Below are positions 37,871 to 46,402 of a stretch of 64,000 nt of DNA, piece after piece. The translations under genes and the position numbers were made by a program. The DNA comes from Methanosphaera stadtmanae (lineage in GTDB: Archaea > Methanobacteriota > Methanobacteria > Methanobacteriales > Methanobacteriaceae). The stretch is taken from NCBI GenBank assembly GCA_015062805.1, contig SUTQ01000001.1, positions 1 through 64,000 on the forward strand. Reading direction: 5' to 3'. The notes under the pieces were generated by a model. The model was not told the DNA's origin. It saw only the letters and a program-made list of their open reading frames with translations, and ran no database searches. Every line of letters begins with the position of its first letter. Position 1 is the first letter of the stretch.

Positions 37871-38050
37871 ATGGGTTGTGAATTAAGTAATACAATCAGT
37901 TAAATAACAAGTATTCTGATATTTATGTTATTTAATGGTATTACCTATTCTATTTTTAAGATATTTTTAATGATTACAAGAATTTGTAATAAATTGTAGT
38001 ATTGGGGATATTTTATAAAGTAAAGAAAAATAATCTGAAGATTATATTCA

Positions 38051-39058
38051 TTAGGTTACCCCTATGAAAAAATCGGTTGAATCATAATAATATTCCGTTT
38101 CAACTTTATTTAGATAATATTTTTTCTCGTATCTTTTTATAAATTTCTTATGCCAATTATTCATGGCCAAATAATTCTTTACATGGCGTGCTAAATCAAT
38201 ATCTTTATATTTTGCATAAATTATTATATTATCTCCATTTTTACGTTCTATATAAAAATATCCATTCCGTTTATGTATGTATTTGTCTCTTTTATGGATG
38301 TTTCGGGTAGTTTTTATTATGTGTTTAACTGCATCACTTTTCCATTTTTTACTGTCAAGATATCTTTTTATTAGACAAGCCAAGTCATATGTTGGATAAG
38401 AGCCTATTACAATTTTATGGTTGCGGATTTGTTTTTCTAACTGATATTTATTTTTGTTTTCGTCTCTATATCTTATGTTTTCACATTCATGTTCAAAGGA
38501 AGGTAATTTCTCTTTTTTGTAATCATGTATTATTGTAGGATCTTCACACATTAGCTCTTCATCTCCATCATATTTTATAATCAAATCTCTTTCGTAGAGA
38601 GCATCTTCTAATCGTCTATGCGTGCTTCTAACGAAACCCTCATAAATTACATGGTATCTGCCTTTTGTTTCATTGTATGTGATATATTTGTAAAATTCCT
38701 TGTGGGCTACATTCTCTATTTGTCTAATGTTAATCTCATTTCCATAAAATGGTAATATTTTCTTTATAATATTAGCATATTCGTAGTTTTTATAGGTTCC
38801 AAATGTTCTTCCGGTTTTCTTGTTTAAAACCAAATAACCACATTCTGTTTTTTTCACTTGATATTTCGGAAAACGTTGTTCTTTTGGATAGTTTGTTGTT
38901 GCATTTTTATGCCATTTGTTTTTAATAAGAATATTTCTTTGTTCAATAGCGTCTGTTAAGTTATCAAATGTTCCATAATATATGCTTTTGCAATAAATGT
39001 TCTTTTTTATAACATATTTGCCATTTTGTTTGTAAATATTCTTATGGTTCATTTTCAT
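38051..39058 (-). CDS. Protein with five AP2-like repeats
   Basis: A 335-residue, very basic, Tyr- and Lys-rich protein built of five copies of a motif of about 40 residues: at about 8-50, 66-106, 123-165, 203-240 and 259-303. Each has a Y...G.Y.(V/I) strand pair, a YG(T/S)(F/Y) or similar turn, and a helix with an A...(R/K)..L pattern, several ending KWH or KW. This is the layout of AP2-like DNA-binding modules seen in phage integrases and homing endonucleases, but no nuclease or integrase catalytic domain is present. It overlaps the preceding small gene by four bases (ATGA). It probably binds DNA; this is inference. Confidence 0.55.
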   Translation of the reverse strand: MKMNHKNIYKQNGKYVIKKNIYCKSIYYGTFDNLTDAIEQRNILIKNKWHKNATTNYPKEQRFPKYQVKKTECGYLVLNKKTGRTFGTYKNYEYANIIKKILPFYGNEINIRQIENVAHKEFYKYITYNETKGRYHVIYEGFVRSTHRRLEDALYERDLIIKYDGDEELMCEDPTIIHDYKKEKLPSFEHECENIRYRDENKNKYQLEKQIRNHKIVIGSYPTYDLACLIKRYLDSKKWKSDAVKHIIKTTRNIHKRDKYIHKRNGYFYIERKNGDNIIIYAKYKDIDLARHVKNYLAMNNWHKKFIKRYEKKYYLNKVETEYYYDSTDFFIGVT

Positions 39059-39456
39059 GCCTCTTTTATTAACTTGTCTAAGAGTTTGAATGCGTCTTTT
39101 TGTTGAATTCTTTTTGTTGTAACATTTTCTAAATTGTTTAAAATTTTAATTTTTTTGTTTAAGTCTTTATTTTCATTGCTTTTTTTCAAGTCTTCAATTA
39201 TGATTAGTGTTATGGGGCCTTGTTTTTCTAATTTTTTAATCATTTTCTTTAAATCTGTCTTGGATATCGTGCTGGTATGAGTTTGTGTTATTTTAAGGTT
39301 ATTTGTTTGGTATTGTATGTTTGGATCTAATGTTGTAGTTATTACATTATATTTGCTTCCAAACCGTTGAAATATTTCTATTATTGAATCGATATCGTTG
39401 TTTTCATTAACTTTCAAAGTTTTTCTTTTTTCATATTTTTTCTCATAATTTTTCAT
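39055..39456 (-). CDS. Small unknown protein upstream of the AP2-repeat gene
   Basis: A 133-residue basic protein. The start ATG has GGAGGG seven bases upstream, and the end overlaps the AP2-repeat gene by four bases, so the two are coupled. The C-terminal half (TDLKKMIKKLEKQGPITLIIIEDL) looks like a helix followed by a Walker-B-like strand, but there is no Walker A loop. I do not recognise a family; a degenerate P-loop fold is one possibility. It is divergent from the Cdc6-like gene across a 300-base region. Confidence 0.55.
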   Translation of the reverse strand: MKNYEKKYEKRKTLKVNENNDIDSIIEIFQRFGSKYNVITTTLDPNIQYQTNNLKITQTHTSTISKTDLKKMIKKLEKQGPITLIIIEDLKKSNENKDLNKKIKILNNLENVTTKRIQQKDAFKLLDKLIKEA

Positions 39457-39755
39457 TTTATTTCCCTCCTTTTTCTTATTTTATGTTTTATTTGTGTTAT
39501 TTTTGGATAATATTTAAATTATTATCGGGGTATGTATTATTATTTAGAAATAGTTCTTTATAAATGATTTGAAGACTCTCACACACTCTCTCGTATTCTC
39601 TCGAACTCTGGGGGAGGGTATGGTTTTTTTAGTATATAACGAAGTAGTTGAGTACTTATCAAGACCCGGTTTCTTTTAAATAAGATATTTTACTAATTAT
39701 CAATAGAGAAAATTAAATTAAATTGATATATTAAAAGAAGGGAGGGTGGTGAAAA
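39457..39755. other. Divergent intergenic region with CTCTC repeats
   Basis: It separates the AP2-repeat operon from the Cdc6-like gene. At 39575-39618 it is much richer in G+C than its surroundings and contains four CTCT(C) units (GACTCTCACACA, CTCTCTCGTATT, CTCTCGAA, CTCTG) followed by GGGGGAGGG. Such iterons beside an Orc1/Cdc6-like gene could be initiator-binding sites or a shared operator. No known archaeal origin box was recognised. Confidence 0.4.
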
Positions 39756-40577
39756 ATGAGTATATTTGAAGAAATAATGAATAATGATGATTCTGTATTT
39801 AGAAATCAGGAAATATTCAATATAGATTACTTTCCAGAAATAATACAATGTAGGGATAAAGAATTAAAAAGTATATTAATTAATATAAAACCTTTATTGA
39901 CAAACAACAAGGTGTTAAATACTATTCTTATGGGAAATTCCAGTACTGGGAAAACGACAGTAATAAAACATGCTTTAATCGAAATTGAACAGTATACAGA
40001 TATAAAAACGTGTTATCTTAATTGTAATATTCAGAACACTGCACGAAAATGTTATTTTCAAATATTTAGGGTGTTGTTTGGTTTTCCACCTCAAAATAAT
40101 ATAGGTACTGAAATTATCCAGGAAGAAATAATGGAAAAACTAGAAGAAGAATCTTTCATATTGGTTTTGGATGATTTGAATTATCTTTCAAAACCAGATT
40201 CAAACAAGCTAATCAACGAATTGTTAAGAGCTAATGAATTTTATCATTCAAATATGGCAATAATCATAATAGTAAATAACATATCATTCAAATATTCATT
40301 AGAAAAGAATGCTCAAAGTATACTTCAATGTAATGAGATAGAATTTAAAGATTATACTGTTGAAGAAATGTACTCTATATTAAAATATCGATGTGATTTG
40401 GGATTTAAAAAAGGGGTTATAACTGACGAACAAATTATGAAAATAAGCGAAACTGCAGTTAATTATACAAATTTGAGGTGGGGTTTGTTGACATTAAACC
40501 TTTTGGGACAAAAGATAGAATCTGAAAACAGGGATAAAATAGAAGATAAAGATTTAATAGATTATGTTTTCACTTAA
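39756..40577 (+). CDS. Cdc6/Orc1-like AAA+ ATPase lacking the winged-helix domain
   Basis: A 273-residue protein with the AAA+ core of archaeal Cdc6/Orc1 proteins. Walker A is GNSSTGKT (60-67), Walker B is FILVLDDLNYL (about 133-143), sensor 1 is in IIIIVNNISF, and the lid region around 205-255 retains the Cdc6 pattern (Y-ILKYRCDLGFKKGV, then NLRWGLLTLNLLG in place of GDAR-AL-LL). The usual C-terminal winged-helix DNA-binding domain, about 100 residues, is absent and the stop is clean. GGGAGGGTGGTG upstream of the ATG gives strong translation. It is probably an accessory initiator-like ATPase or part of an integrated element. Confidence 0.7.
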   Translation: MSIFEEIMNNDDSVFRNQEIFNIDYFPEIIQCRDKELKSILINIKPLLTNNKVLNTILMGNSSTGKTTVIKHALIEIEQYTDIKTCYLNCNIQNTARKCYFQIFRVLFGFPPQNNIGTEIIQEEIMEKLEEESFILVLDDLNYLSKPDSNKLINELLRANEFYHSNMAIIIIVNNISFKYSLEKNAQSILQCNEIEFKDYTVEEMYSILKYRCDLGFKKGVITDEQIMKISETAVNYTNLRWGLLTLNLLGQKIESENRDKIEDKDLIDYVFT

Positions 40578-40595
40578 AAGGGGTGGAAGTTAAGT

Positions 40596-41789
40596 TTATA
40601 ATAATTTACGTAGTTTGAGTAATTTTCTTGGGGAGACTTTTATCATGGCCTTGAGTAAAGCTTTTGTAGAAAGTTTGGTGATGTTTGCTTTGGCAATAGC
40701 ACCTATATATTCATTCATATCTTCATCTTCAAGGTTGTATATGAAATCTCGTACTGTGATTAACTTCTCGAATTTTTTACCAATATTTTCATTAACATAA
40801 TCAGCATATTCTTGTAAATTTTCTTCAGATAAATTATCCTCTTTGATAGCTTTTGCAGCTACTTGACCCGCAATCATACCACTTTCTAGACCAGTGTCAA
40901 TTCCTCCACCAGTAATAGGGCTTACACAACCTGCTGCATCACCTACAAGCATAAAATTGTCTGCAATTATTTTGTCAAAGATTCCACATAATGGATTTCC
41001 ACCTACATTAACCTCAACAATTTGTCCATCTTTGGTTTCTTCATTATTTGCTATGAAATCATCAAGATATTCAAGTGCAGTTTTTTCTCCTTTAATTCCG
41101 GAAACATCAATACCTACATTTGCAGTATCGTAACCTTTAGGGAAAATCCAAGCATAACCTCCCGGCGCTACACTTCCAAAGTAAAATTCAATAGTATCAT
41201 TCTTTTCCATTTTAAGGTTAGTCATTTCGTACTGTGCTCCGGATTCCATTTCAGCAAGAGGAACCTTTGTATTAATACCTATCCAAGAAGCTACACGACC
41301 TTCTGGACCATCAGCACCAATAACTATTTTAGCTTTAATTTGAGAGTATTCATTGTCAAAACTAGTGATATCCACTAGCAGGTAATCTTCTTTTCTTGTT
41401 ATGTTTTTAGCTTCTGTTTTAATCATTACTTCGGCACCACTACGGATAGCATCCATAGTAACATGTTTGTCAAATACTTTACGTTCAAGTATGATTCCAG
41501 TAGCAGGTGTTTCCAAGTTTTCTGAAGTAAACCATGCACTTGTATTATCTGGTGCTACAAGTCTAGCTCCATCAATATGGCGAGCAATCCATCTTTCATC
41601 AGCTTCAATTCCTACTTTTTCAAGAACTCCGTCCATAATTCCTTCACCACATCTTTTTGGAGTTCCTATTTCTGATTTTTTATCAATTATTAAAGTTTTA
41701 GCACCATTTTTACTAGCTTCTCTTGCCGCTATAGAACCAGCGGGACCAGCACCTATAATTAACACATCAACTTCCTTAATCTTGTTCAT
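40596..41789 (-). CDS. Digeranylgeranylglycerophospholipid reductase
   Basis: An FAD flavoprotein that saturates the geranylgeranyl chains of archaeal phospholipids to give archaeol lipids. The FAD motif GAGPAGSIAAREA is at residues 13-25, the active-site CGEGI segment near 46, the ATGIILERKVFDKH block near 95 and the GDAAGCVSPITGGGIDTGLESG motif near 285. The length of 397 residues and these motifs fit the characterised archaeal enzyme better than the shorter paralogue at 4.6 kb. It is convergent with the Cdc6-like gene (18 bases apart) and divergent from the metallopeptidase gene. Confidence 0.85.
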   Translation of the reverse strand: MNKIKEVDVLIIGAGPAGSIAAREASKNGAKTLIIDKKSEIGTPKRCGEGIMDGVLEKVGIEADERWIARHIDGARLVAPDNTSAWFTSENLETPATGIILERKVFDKHVTMDAIRSGAEVMIKTEAKNITRKEDYLLVDITSFDNEYSQIKAKIVIGADGPEGRVASWIGINTKVPLAEMESGAQYEMTNLKMEKNDTIEFYFGSVAPGGYAWIFPKGYDTANVGIDVSGIKGEKTALEYLDDFIANNEETKDGQIVEVNVGGNPLCGIFDKIIADNFMLVGDAAGCVSPITGGGIDTGLESGMIAGQVAAKAIKEDNLSEENLQEYADYVNENIGKKFEKLITVRDFIYNLEDEDMNEYIGAIAKANITKLSTKALLKAMIKVSPRKLLKLRKLL

Positions 41790-41935
41790 TGTATCCCTTT
41801 TTATATTTTTTATAAAAAATCTAACTATTTATAATATATGCTTTTGTTTTCTTATTATTTTTTTTTATTTATTTCTAATGAAATTCAAAATTTTTATTAA
41901 GCTGTTGGCAATAATAGTATAGTAGTTAGATAGTT

Positions 41936-42520
41936 ATGAAAAAAACACAAGTGCATAAAATAAAAATAAAGGATATCGAATTAGAATATTCTGTGACATA
42001 TCGTAAGGTTAAATACATACGTTATGAGTTAAGAAAAGGAAAATTGTTTCTGATTTTACCAAAGAGTAATAAGGACAATATTGAAGAAGTAATTCATAAA
42101 AAGGACAACTGGATTTATGGGAAAATAATGGAATACAATAAAGAAAAAGAAATCCTATCTGATAAAACGAAGGATTTGAATTTAATTCAAAGATCTTTGC
42201 CTGAATTGAAGTCTTTGGTAAATGTCTATATTGAAAAATATGAAAAAATTCTGAATGTTAAGGTTAATCGTCTTCAATTTAGGGATACTGTTTATAAATG
42301 GGGTAGTTGCAGTACTTTAAGAAATGTTACTTTATCTAAAAATTTACGTTTTCTTCCGGATAGGTTGGTAGAATACATAGTTTATCATGAATTAACTCAC
42401 ATCATTGTTTTGGCACATGATGATAAGTTTTTTGAAATTATTAAACGAGAATTTCCAAATTATATTCTTTGTGATGAAAAGTTGAATGAATACAATTTTT
42501 TAATAGAAAATACATTTTAA
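41936..42520 (+). CDS. YgjP-like metallopeptidase domain protein
   Basis: A 194-residue soluble protein of the YgjP/DUF45 (WLM-like, M48-related) family. The zinc site HELTH lies near residue 151, with a third ligand in HDDKFFEII near 162, and the preceding KWGSCSTLRNVTLSKNLRF segment is a family hallmark. These predicted zinc peptidases are widespread, but their substrate is unknown. No ribosome-binding site is visible before the ATG. A repeat-containing non-coding region follows. Confidence 0.8.
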   Translation: MKKTQVHKIKIKDIELEYSVTYRKVKYIRYELRKGKLFLILPKSNKDNIEEVIHKKDNWIYGKIMEYNKEKEILSDKTKDLNLIQRSLPELKSLVNVYIEKYEKILNVKVNRLQFRDTVYKWGSCSTLRNVTLSKNLRFLPDRLVEYIVYHELTHIIVLAHDDKFFEIIKREFPNYILCDEKLNEYNFLIENTF

Positions 42521-42973
42521 AATTTATTTTTAAAAAATAGAATATATGATAAAGAAAATAATTCGTTTTTGACTCTTATTGGATGTTTGTGAGAGTCCTA
42601 TGGAGTTTTGTTATTTTCTTTGTCGTTATTACAAGTTATATTATGTTTTTTTTATAAGGAGTGGTGAGTTATAGACTTTTAAAATTTTTCTCTAATAGGT
42701 GATTTAAATTTGAAACTATTTAATTGTAGGAATAATAGTTTTTTTTAATAGAATGTTTTTATTAGTCTTATTTAATTTAACTCATTTTGACTAGAAGTAG
42801 GATAATTCATATGGCTAAATTTTTAGGATAACCTAAACTTCTTAGTCAATTAAATGTTGTACTTAAGAGTATATAAATGTTTAGGTATACCTAAAAATAT
42901 TTTTAATATTTAAATCATTTAAAAGTACAATCAGCTTATCCAATTTTATTCTTTTAATTTTTATTATTTTTAT
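42521..42973. other. Convergent intergenic region with the second copy of the dispersed repeat
   Basis: About 450 bases between two genes whose 3' ends face each other, so no promoter is expected. From roughly 42640 to 42897 it resembles 31190-31465; the block at 42838-42862 is identical over 25 bases to 31408-31432. It ends with a TATA box framed by two palindromes, listed separately. No open frame follows. Confidence 0.5.
42822..42895 (+). promoter_or_regulatory. TATA box framed by two DtxR-like operators (copy 2)
   Basis: Operator 1 at 42822-42837 is TTTAGG-ATAA-CCTAAA, TATATAAA lies at 42870-42877, and operator 2 at 42880-42895 is TTTAGG-TATA-CCTAAA. The order and spacing are nearly those of copy 1 (58 against 57 bases between operators). 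Transcription would run right into the 3' end of the phosphoesterase gene, opposite to its coding strand. Confidence 0.5.
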
Positions 42974-44059
42974 TTATTTTTTTAACTTTAATAAAACTAT
43001 TTCGGAGTTTGTTCCCCATCTCATAGGAATATCCATTGAGCCCACACCTGTTGTAACGTGTAAATACCTTCTTTTATTATTTTTCAATGTTTTCTCAAAT
43101 AATCCCATATTGTGTCCTTCATAAATATAATTACCCAGAGAAGTAACAGGATAAAATTGACCACCATGGGTATGTCCAGATAATTGAAGATCAAAACCAA
43201 TGTTGGATAATTCATTCCATCCATTGGGGATATGATAATTCACGATATTGATTTTATCTTCTTTAATGAAGCTTTTTAATTCTTCTGCTGTTGGCATAGG
43301 AATATCACCAAAACTAAAACTCAAACCATAAATGTTTAAATCATAATAATCCATCCCTTCATTTTCCAAAATGATTATTTCGGCATTTTTACAAGCTTTA
43401 TGTACATTTTCCAATCCAGGATAATAATCATGATTTCCTGAGGTGAAAATTATGGGTATGTCCACATTTTTTAATGATAAAAAATCATCTTTTTCCACTG
43501 AACAAGAACCATCTGCCAAATCACCGGATATAATTGCTAAATCACAAATATCCGATACTTCTTTTAATTTATTGGCAACATCTTCTATAATCTGTTTATG
43601 TCTTATTGAGCCAAAATGCACATCAGATAAATGTGCAATTGTATATTCCTTTTCTAAATTATCAAATTTTAATATTTTCTCTTTTATCACGATTCTATGT
43701 GCATTGTAATAAGCATAAATTCCAATTATTAATATTAATAATAATGAGAGGGCTATCATTTCCATAGGAATTATTATAAATCTGCCAATTATGAAAATCA
43801 AGACTTCATCTATAAAAATCATTACCAAAAACCATTCCCAAACACCAAATATTGTGGAGAGCAAACGACCAATCATGGAAGATTTCTTCTCTTCAAAAAG
43901 CATTGGTACAGATTGTAACAGACCCAATAATAATGTTAGGGTAATTGTATAAACATCGTTTATTCCTCCAAAGTATGAAAAGAGAAATTTTAATAAAAAG
44001 AATTGAAAAATCATGTAAATCGGTGTTCCATACAATACTCTTCGGGTTCTAAAACTCAT
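42974..44059 (-). CDS. Membrane-bound calcineurin-like phosphoesterase
   Basis: The N-terminal 130 residues form four membrane helices. They are followed by a metallophosphoesterase domain with all metal-binding motifs: HLSDVHFG, GDLADG, GNHDYYPG and SGHTHGGQF. The arrangement matches the YkuE/YaeI-type phosphoesterases, some of which act on lipid pyrophosphates such as UDP-diacylglucosamine. The substrate here is unknown. The ATG at 44059 is chosen because GGAG lies eight bases upstream; the frame begins at 44080. The gene stands alone, with its 3' end facing the dispersed repeat. Confidence 0.8.
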   Translation of the reverse strand: MSFRTRRVLYGTPIYMIFQFFLLKFLFSYFGGINDVYTITLTLLLGLLQSVPMLFEEKKSSMIGRLLSTIFGVWEWFLVMIFIDEVLIFIIGRFIIIPMEMIALSLLLILIIGIYAYYNAHRIVIKEKILKFDNLEKEYTIAHLSDVHFGSIRHKQIIEDVANKLKEVSDICDLAIISGDLADGSCSVEKDDFLSLKNVDIPIIFTSGNHDYYPGLENVHKACKNAEIIILENEGMDYYDLNIYGLSFSFGDIPMPTAEELKSFIKEDKINIVNYHIPNGWNELSNIGFDLQLSGHTHGGQFYPVTSLGNYIYEGHNMGLFEKTLKNNKRRYLHVTTGVGSMDIPMRWGTNSEIVLLKLKK

Positions 44060-44186
44060 GTCACTGTCTCCAATTGTCAATTACTGTAATTAATATATTA
44101 TTGAGTATATTATTCTATGATTAAAAAAGAATCTATACTTTTTCATGTAAATATATGATGATTAAAAAATAAAATATAAAAGGAGG

Positions 44187-45083
44187 TTATTTGTTTTCTA
44201 AAACATCTTCTTTAAGATTGGACCTTGTAAATGGAACTTCTAATCCTATGTCTAATGCTTTATCAATGTTTTTTTGTCGTTTTTTCTTTTTATTGGTGGA
44301 TAGTTTTCTAAGCATTCCCAAACCAAATTTACCTTCATCCGTTTCAACAACCTCTAGAATGCCATCTTCAATGGCATTATCAATAAGTGAAGCTCCAATG
44401 TCTGTACGTTTAATAACTGTTGACCATCCTGCTTTTGCACCTACAGATCCGCAGGAGAAATCAGATAGTTCTGCTACATAATCCATACAGTATTGACATC
44501 CGCTTTGTTCATATCCATGAGTTTCCTTTATAGGGATTGCGGTTTCATCATCAGAAGTTCTAATGAATAATTTACCTTTTGAAATGTCCATTTTCACTAC
44601 TTTAGAGGGAGTAGTGTCTGCTTTGTCTTGTATGAATGCTTTTAATGAATCATATGGGAAGTTTTCCATACAGTAAATACCCGCTATTAAAGCTATTTTG
44701 TCGGTAACGTGTCTTAATCCCATGGGATATGTTTGCATTTTACGAATTCCCATAACTTGGCAGGGGGTTCCAACAGTTCCTATTTTTTCAAGCCCATAAC
44801 TTCGTGTAGCTTCTTTAAGCATTGCAAGATTGGGACACATTGTGTATTTTGTACCGGAACCCTTAAGAATTTCTTTTTTGGTTGTAGCTACGATAGGTTC
44901 TGGTTTCCAAGGTTCATCCCCTTCTCCAGCTACGATAGTTCCATCAATAATATTCTTTTCCAATGCATATACGAGTAATGCAGTTACAATACCACCATCT
45001 TGGGCTTTTTTTAAGATTTTATTATCTGTTGCTCTAGCAGTTAAAATTTCTTGATGTGGTCCTAAGACTGAATCTTGTATCAT
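44187..45083 (-). CDS. frhB: F420-reducing hydrogenase subunit beta
   Basis: The iron-sulfur flavoprotein subunit that carries FAD, takes electrons from the hydrogenase core and reduces coenzyme F420. It matches FrhB closely: QDGGIVTALLVYAL near residue 30, GSGTKYTMCPNL near 77, GTVGTPCQVMGIRKMQTYP near 104, CMENFPY and THGYEQSGCQYCMDYVAELSD with the cluster cysteines near 190-205. The length of 298 residues is normal. It is the last gene of frhADGB, 13 bases after frhG. The complex is cytoplasmic. Confidence 0.93.
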   Translation of the reverse strand: MIQDSVLGPHQEILTARATDNKILKKAQDGGIVTALLVYALEKNIIDGTIVAGEGDEPWKPEPIVATTKKEILKGSGTKYTMCPNLAMLKEATRSYGLEKIGTVGTPCQVMGIRKMQTYPMGLRHVTDKIALIAGIYCMENFPYDSLKAFIQDKADTTPSKVVKMDISKGKLFIRTSDDETAIPIKETHGYEQSGCQYCMDYVAELSDFSCGSVGAKAGWSTVIKRTDIGASLIDNAIEDGILEVVETDEGKFGLGMLRKLSTNKKKKRQKNIDKALDIGLEVPFTRSNLKEDVLENK

Positions 45084-45096
45084 ATTTCAAGCCTCC

Positions 45097-45882
45097 TTAT
45101 TCTAATCCCATTTCTTTTTTGATTTGATCTATTGGCCACCAGCTACGTGTACATTGATAGTAACATAAACCACATTTTACGCATCTGTCACAGTTGAATG
45201 AGGGTCTTCCATCTTTCATCGTCATTGCTCTTGTTGGACATGCGGCCGCACAAGCGCCACAACCAATACAGATTGATTGATTAATAATTCTTTTTTGCAA
45301 GTCACAACCACATGCATCTTTATTTTCTGTAAATTTCATAAATGGTGCAAGATAATCCAGGTCATTGTTTACTGCTGCTAATATTACCTTTTTAATCATT
45401 TGGGGGGATGGTGGACATCCAGGTATTGCCATATCTACTTTAACTAGGTGTTGTAATGCTAGGAATGATGAATGTTGGGGCTGTGCTTTTTGACCTCCTT
45501 TAGCATAAACTGTAAATCCACCAGTACATGCACATGAACCTAAAGCCACTAATAAATCAGATTTTTCTCTAGCTTCTTTAAGTTCTTTAATGGAATGTTC
45601 ATCTTCAAGACAGACGGATCCTTCAATTAATACGATGTCCATTTTTGGCATTTCCCAACAATCCACTAAAGTTTGTCCGTATACGATGTCTACAGCATCT
45701 AATAAATCAACCAGTTCATCATAGTTTTCAGTAAAAGACATTAAATCACCAGTACATCCTGAAAGATGTATGTATCCAATTTTTAATTTGTTTCCTGAAC
45801 TTCGTGTATTGTTTGCAGGAGCTTTATTTTTATTCTCCTCACTTTTTAACATAGTTTTTAGTTTTTCAAACAAGGTATTCAC
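45097..45882 (-). CDS. frhG: F420-reducing hydrogenase subunit gamma
   Basis: The small electron-transfer subunit of the [NiFe] hydrogenase. The proximal-cluster region reads SGCTGD (Cys43, Asp46), with later ligands in GSCACTGG and PGCPPSP. The C-terminal ferredoxin-like part has two [4Fe-4S] motifs: [12 protein letters not shown] near 208 and [14 protein letters not shown] near 230. Asp46 stands where other hydrogenases have cysteine; structures of Methanothermobacter Frh report an aspartate ligand to this cluster, so it is probably native. The frame opens with GTG at 45882; a TTG at 45873 fits the GGTGAA site slightly better, so the start is unsure by three codons. The N-terminal Asn/Ser-rich extension is poorly conserved. 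Confidence 0.92.
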   Translation of the reverse strand: MNTLFEKLKTMLKSEENKNKAPANNTRSSGNKLKIGYIHLSGCTGDLMSFTENYDELVDLLDAVDIVYGQTLVDCWEMPKMDIVLIEGSVCLEDEHSIKELKEAREKSDLLVALGSCACTGGFTVYAKGGQKAQPQHSSFLALQHLVKVDMAIPGCPPSPQMIKKVILAAVNNDLDYLAPFMKFTENKDACGCDLQKRIINQSICIGCGACAAACPTRAMTMKDGRPSFNCDRCVKCGLCYYQCTRSWWPIDQIKKEMGLE

Positions 45883-45912
45883 CTTCTTTATTCTTAATCA
45901 TAATAGTTATAA

Positions 45913-46389
45913 TCATTTAGATAACATAGAATTTAAGGTTTCTATAGTTTTATTTACTGTTTGTGGAATCTTATCTTCTAAAACTTTACTTAAACCCATT
46001 TTCATTTCCAGAGGAATGTTTTCTGGTTGAATTACAATTAATTTGATGTTAATTTTATCTTTTAAATCGTGTAATGGATAAGTGGCTGATAATCCATGAA
46101 CATCCATATAACGATCTTCTTCACGAATTTGGTCTAAATCTAAAACTTTAATGGTTCCAGATTTTTCGTTTAGTGATGCAATATCGATAATTATGATGTT
46201 TTTCCATTTTTCCTGAGGTAATGTGAATATATAATGGGGGGCACTAGTTGCTCCATCGATTATAAATGTATCTCCCGGAAATTTTATATTGTTCTCTTTG
46301 ATATATCTTATAACTTCTGGACCAAATCCGTCATCACCGTAAAGTATGTTTCCACATCCAATAATTAAATTTTCATGATTATATGACAT
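45913..46389 (-). CDS. frhD: Hydrogenase maturation endopeptidase
   Basis: Protease of the HyaD/HycI family that removes the C-terminal tail of the FrhA precursor after nickel insertion. The family signature GCGNILYGDDGFGPEV is at residues 11-26, with a metal-binding aspartate in DGFGP, and DGATSAPHY and a VHGLSATYPL segment carrying a metal-ligand histidine follow. The length of 158 residues is normal. It is the second gene of the frh operon, between frhA (13 bases) and frhG (30 bases). Confidence 0.92.
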   Translation of the reverse strand: MSYNHENLIIGCGNILYGDDGFGPEVIRYIKENNIKFPGDTFIIDGATSAPHYIFTLPQEKWKNIIIIDIASLNEKSGTIKVLDLDQIREEDRYMDVHGLSATYPLHDLKDKINIKLIVIQPENIPLEMKMGLSKVLEDKIPQTVNKTIETLNSMLSK

Positions 46390-46402
46390 TCAATCCCTTC
46401 AA

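Noticed and set aside
39575-39618. CTCTC repeats as a CRISPR array
   Set aside because: The units are only 5-12 bases and irregular, without repeat-spacer structure of CRISPR size, and no cas genes are present.
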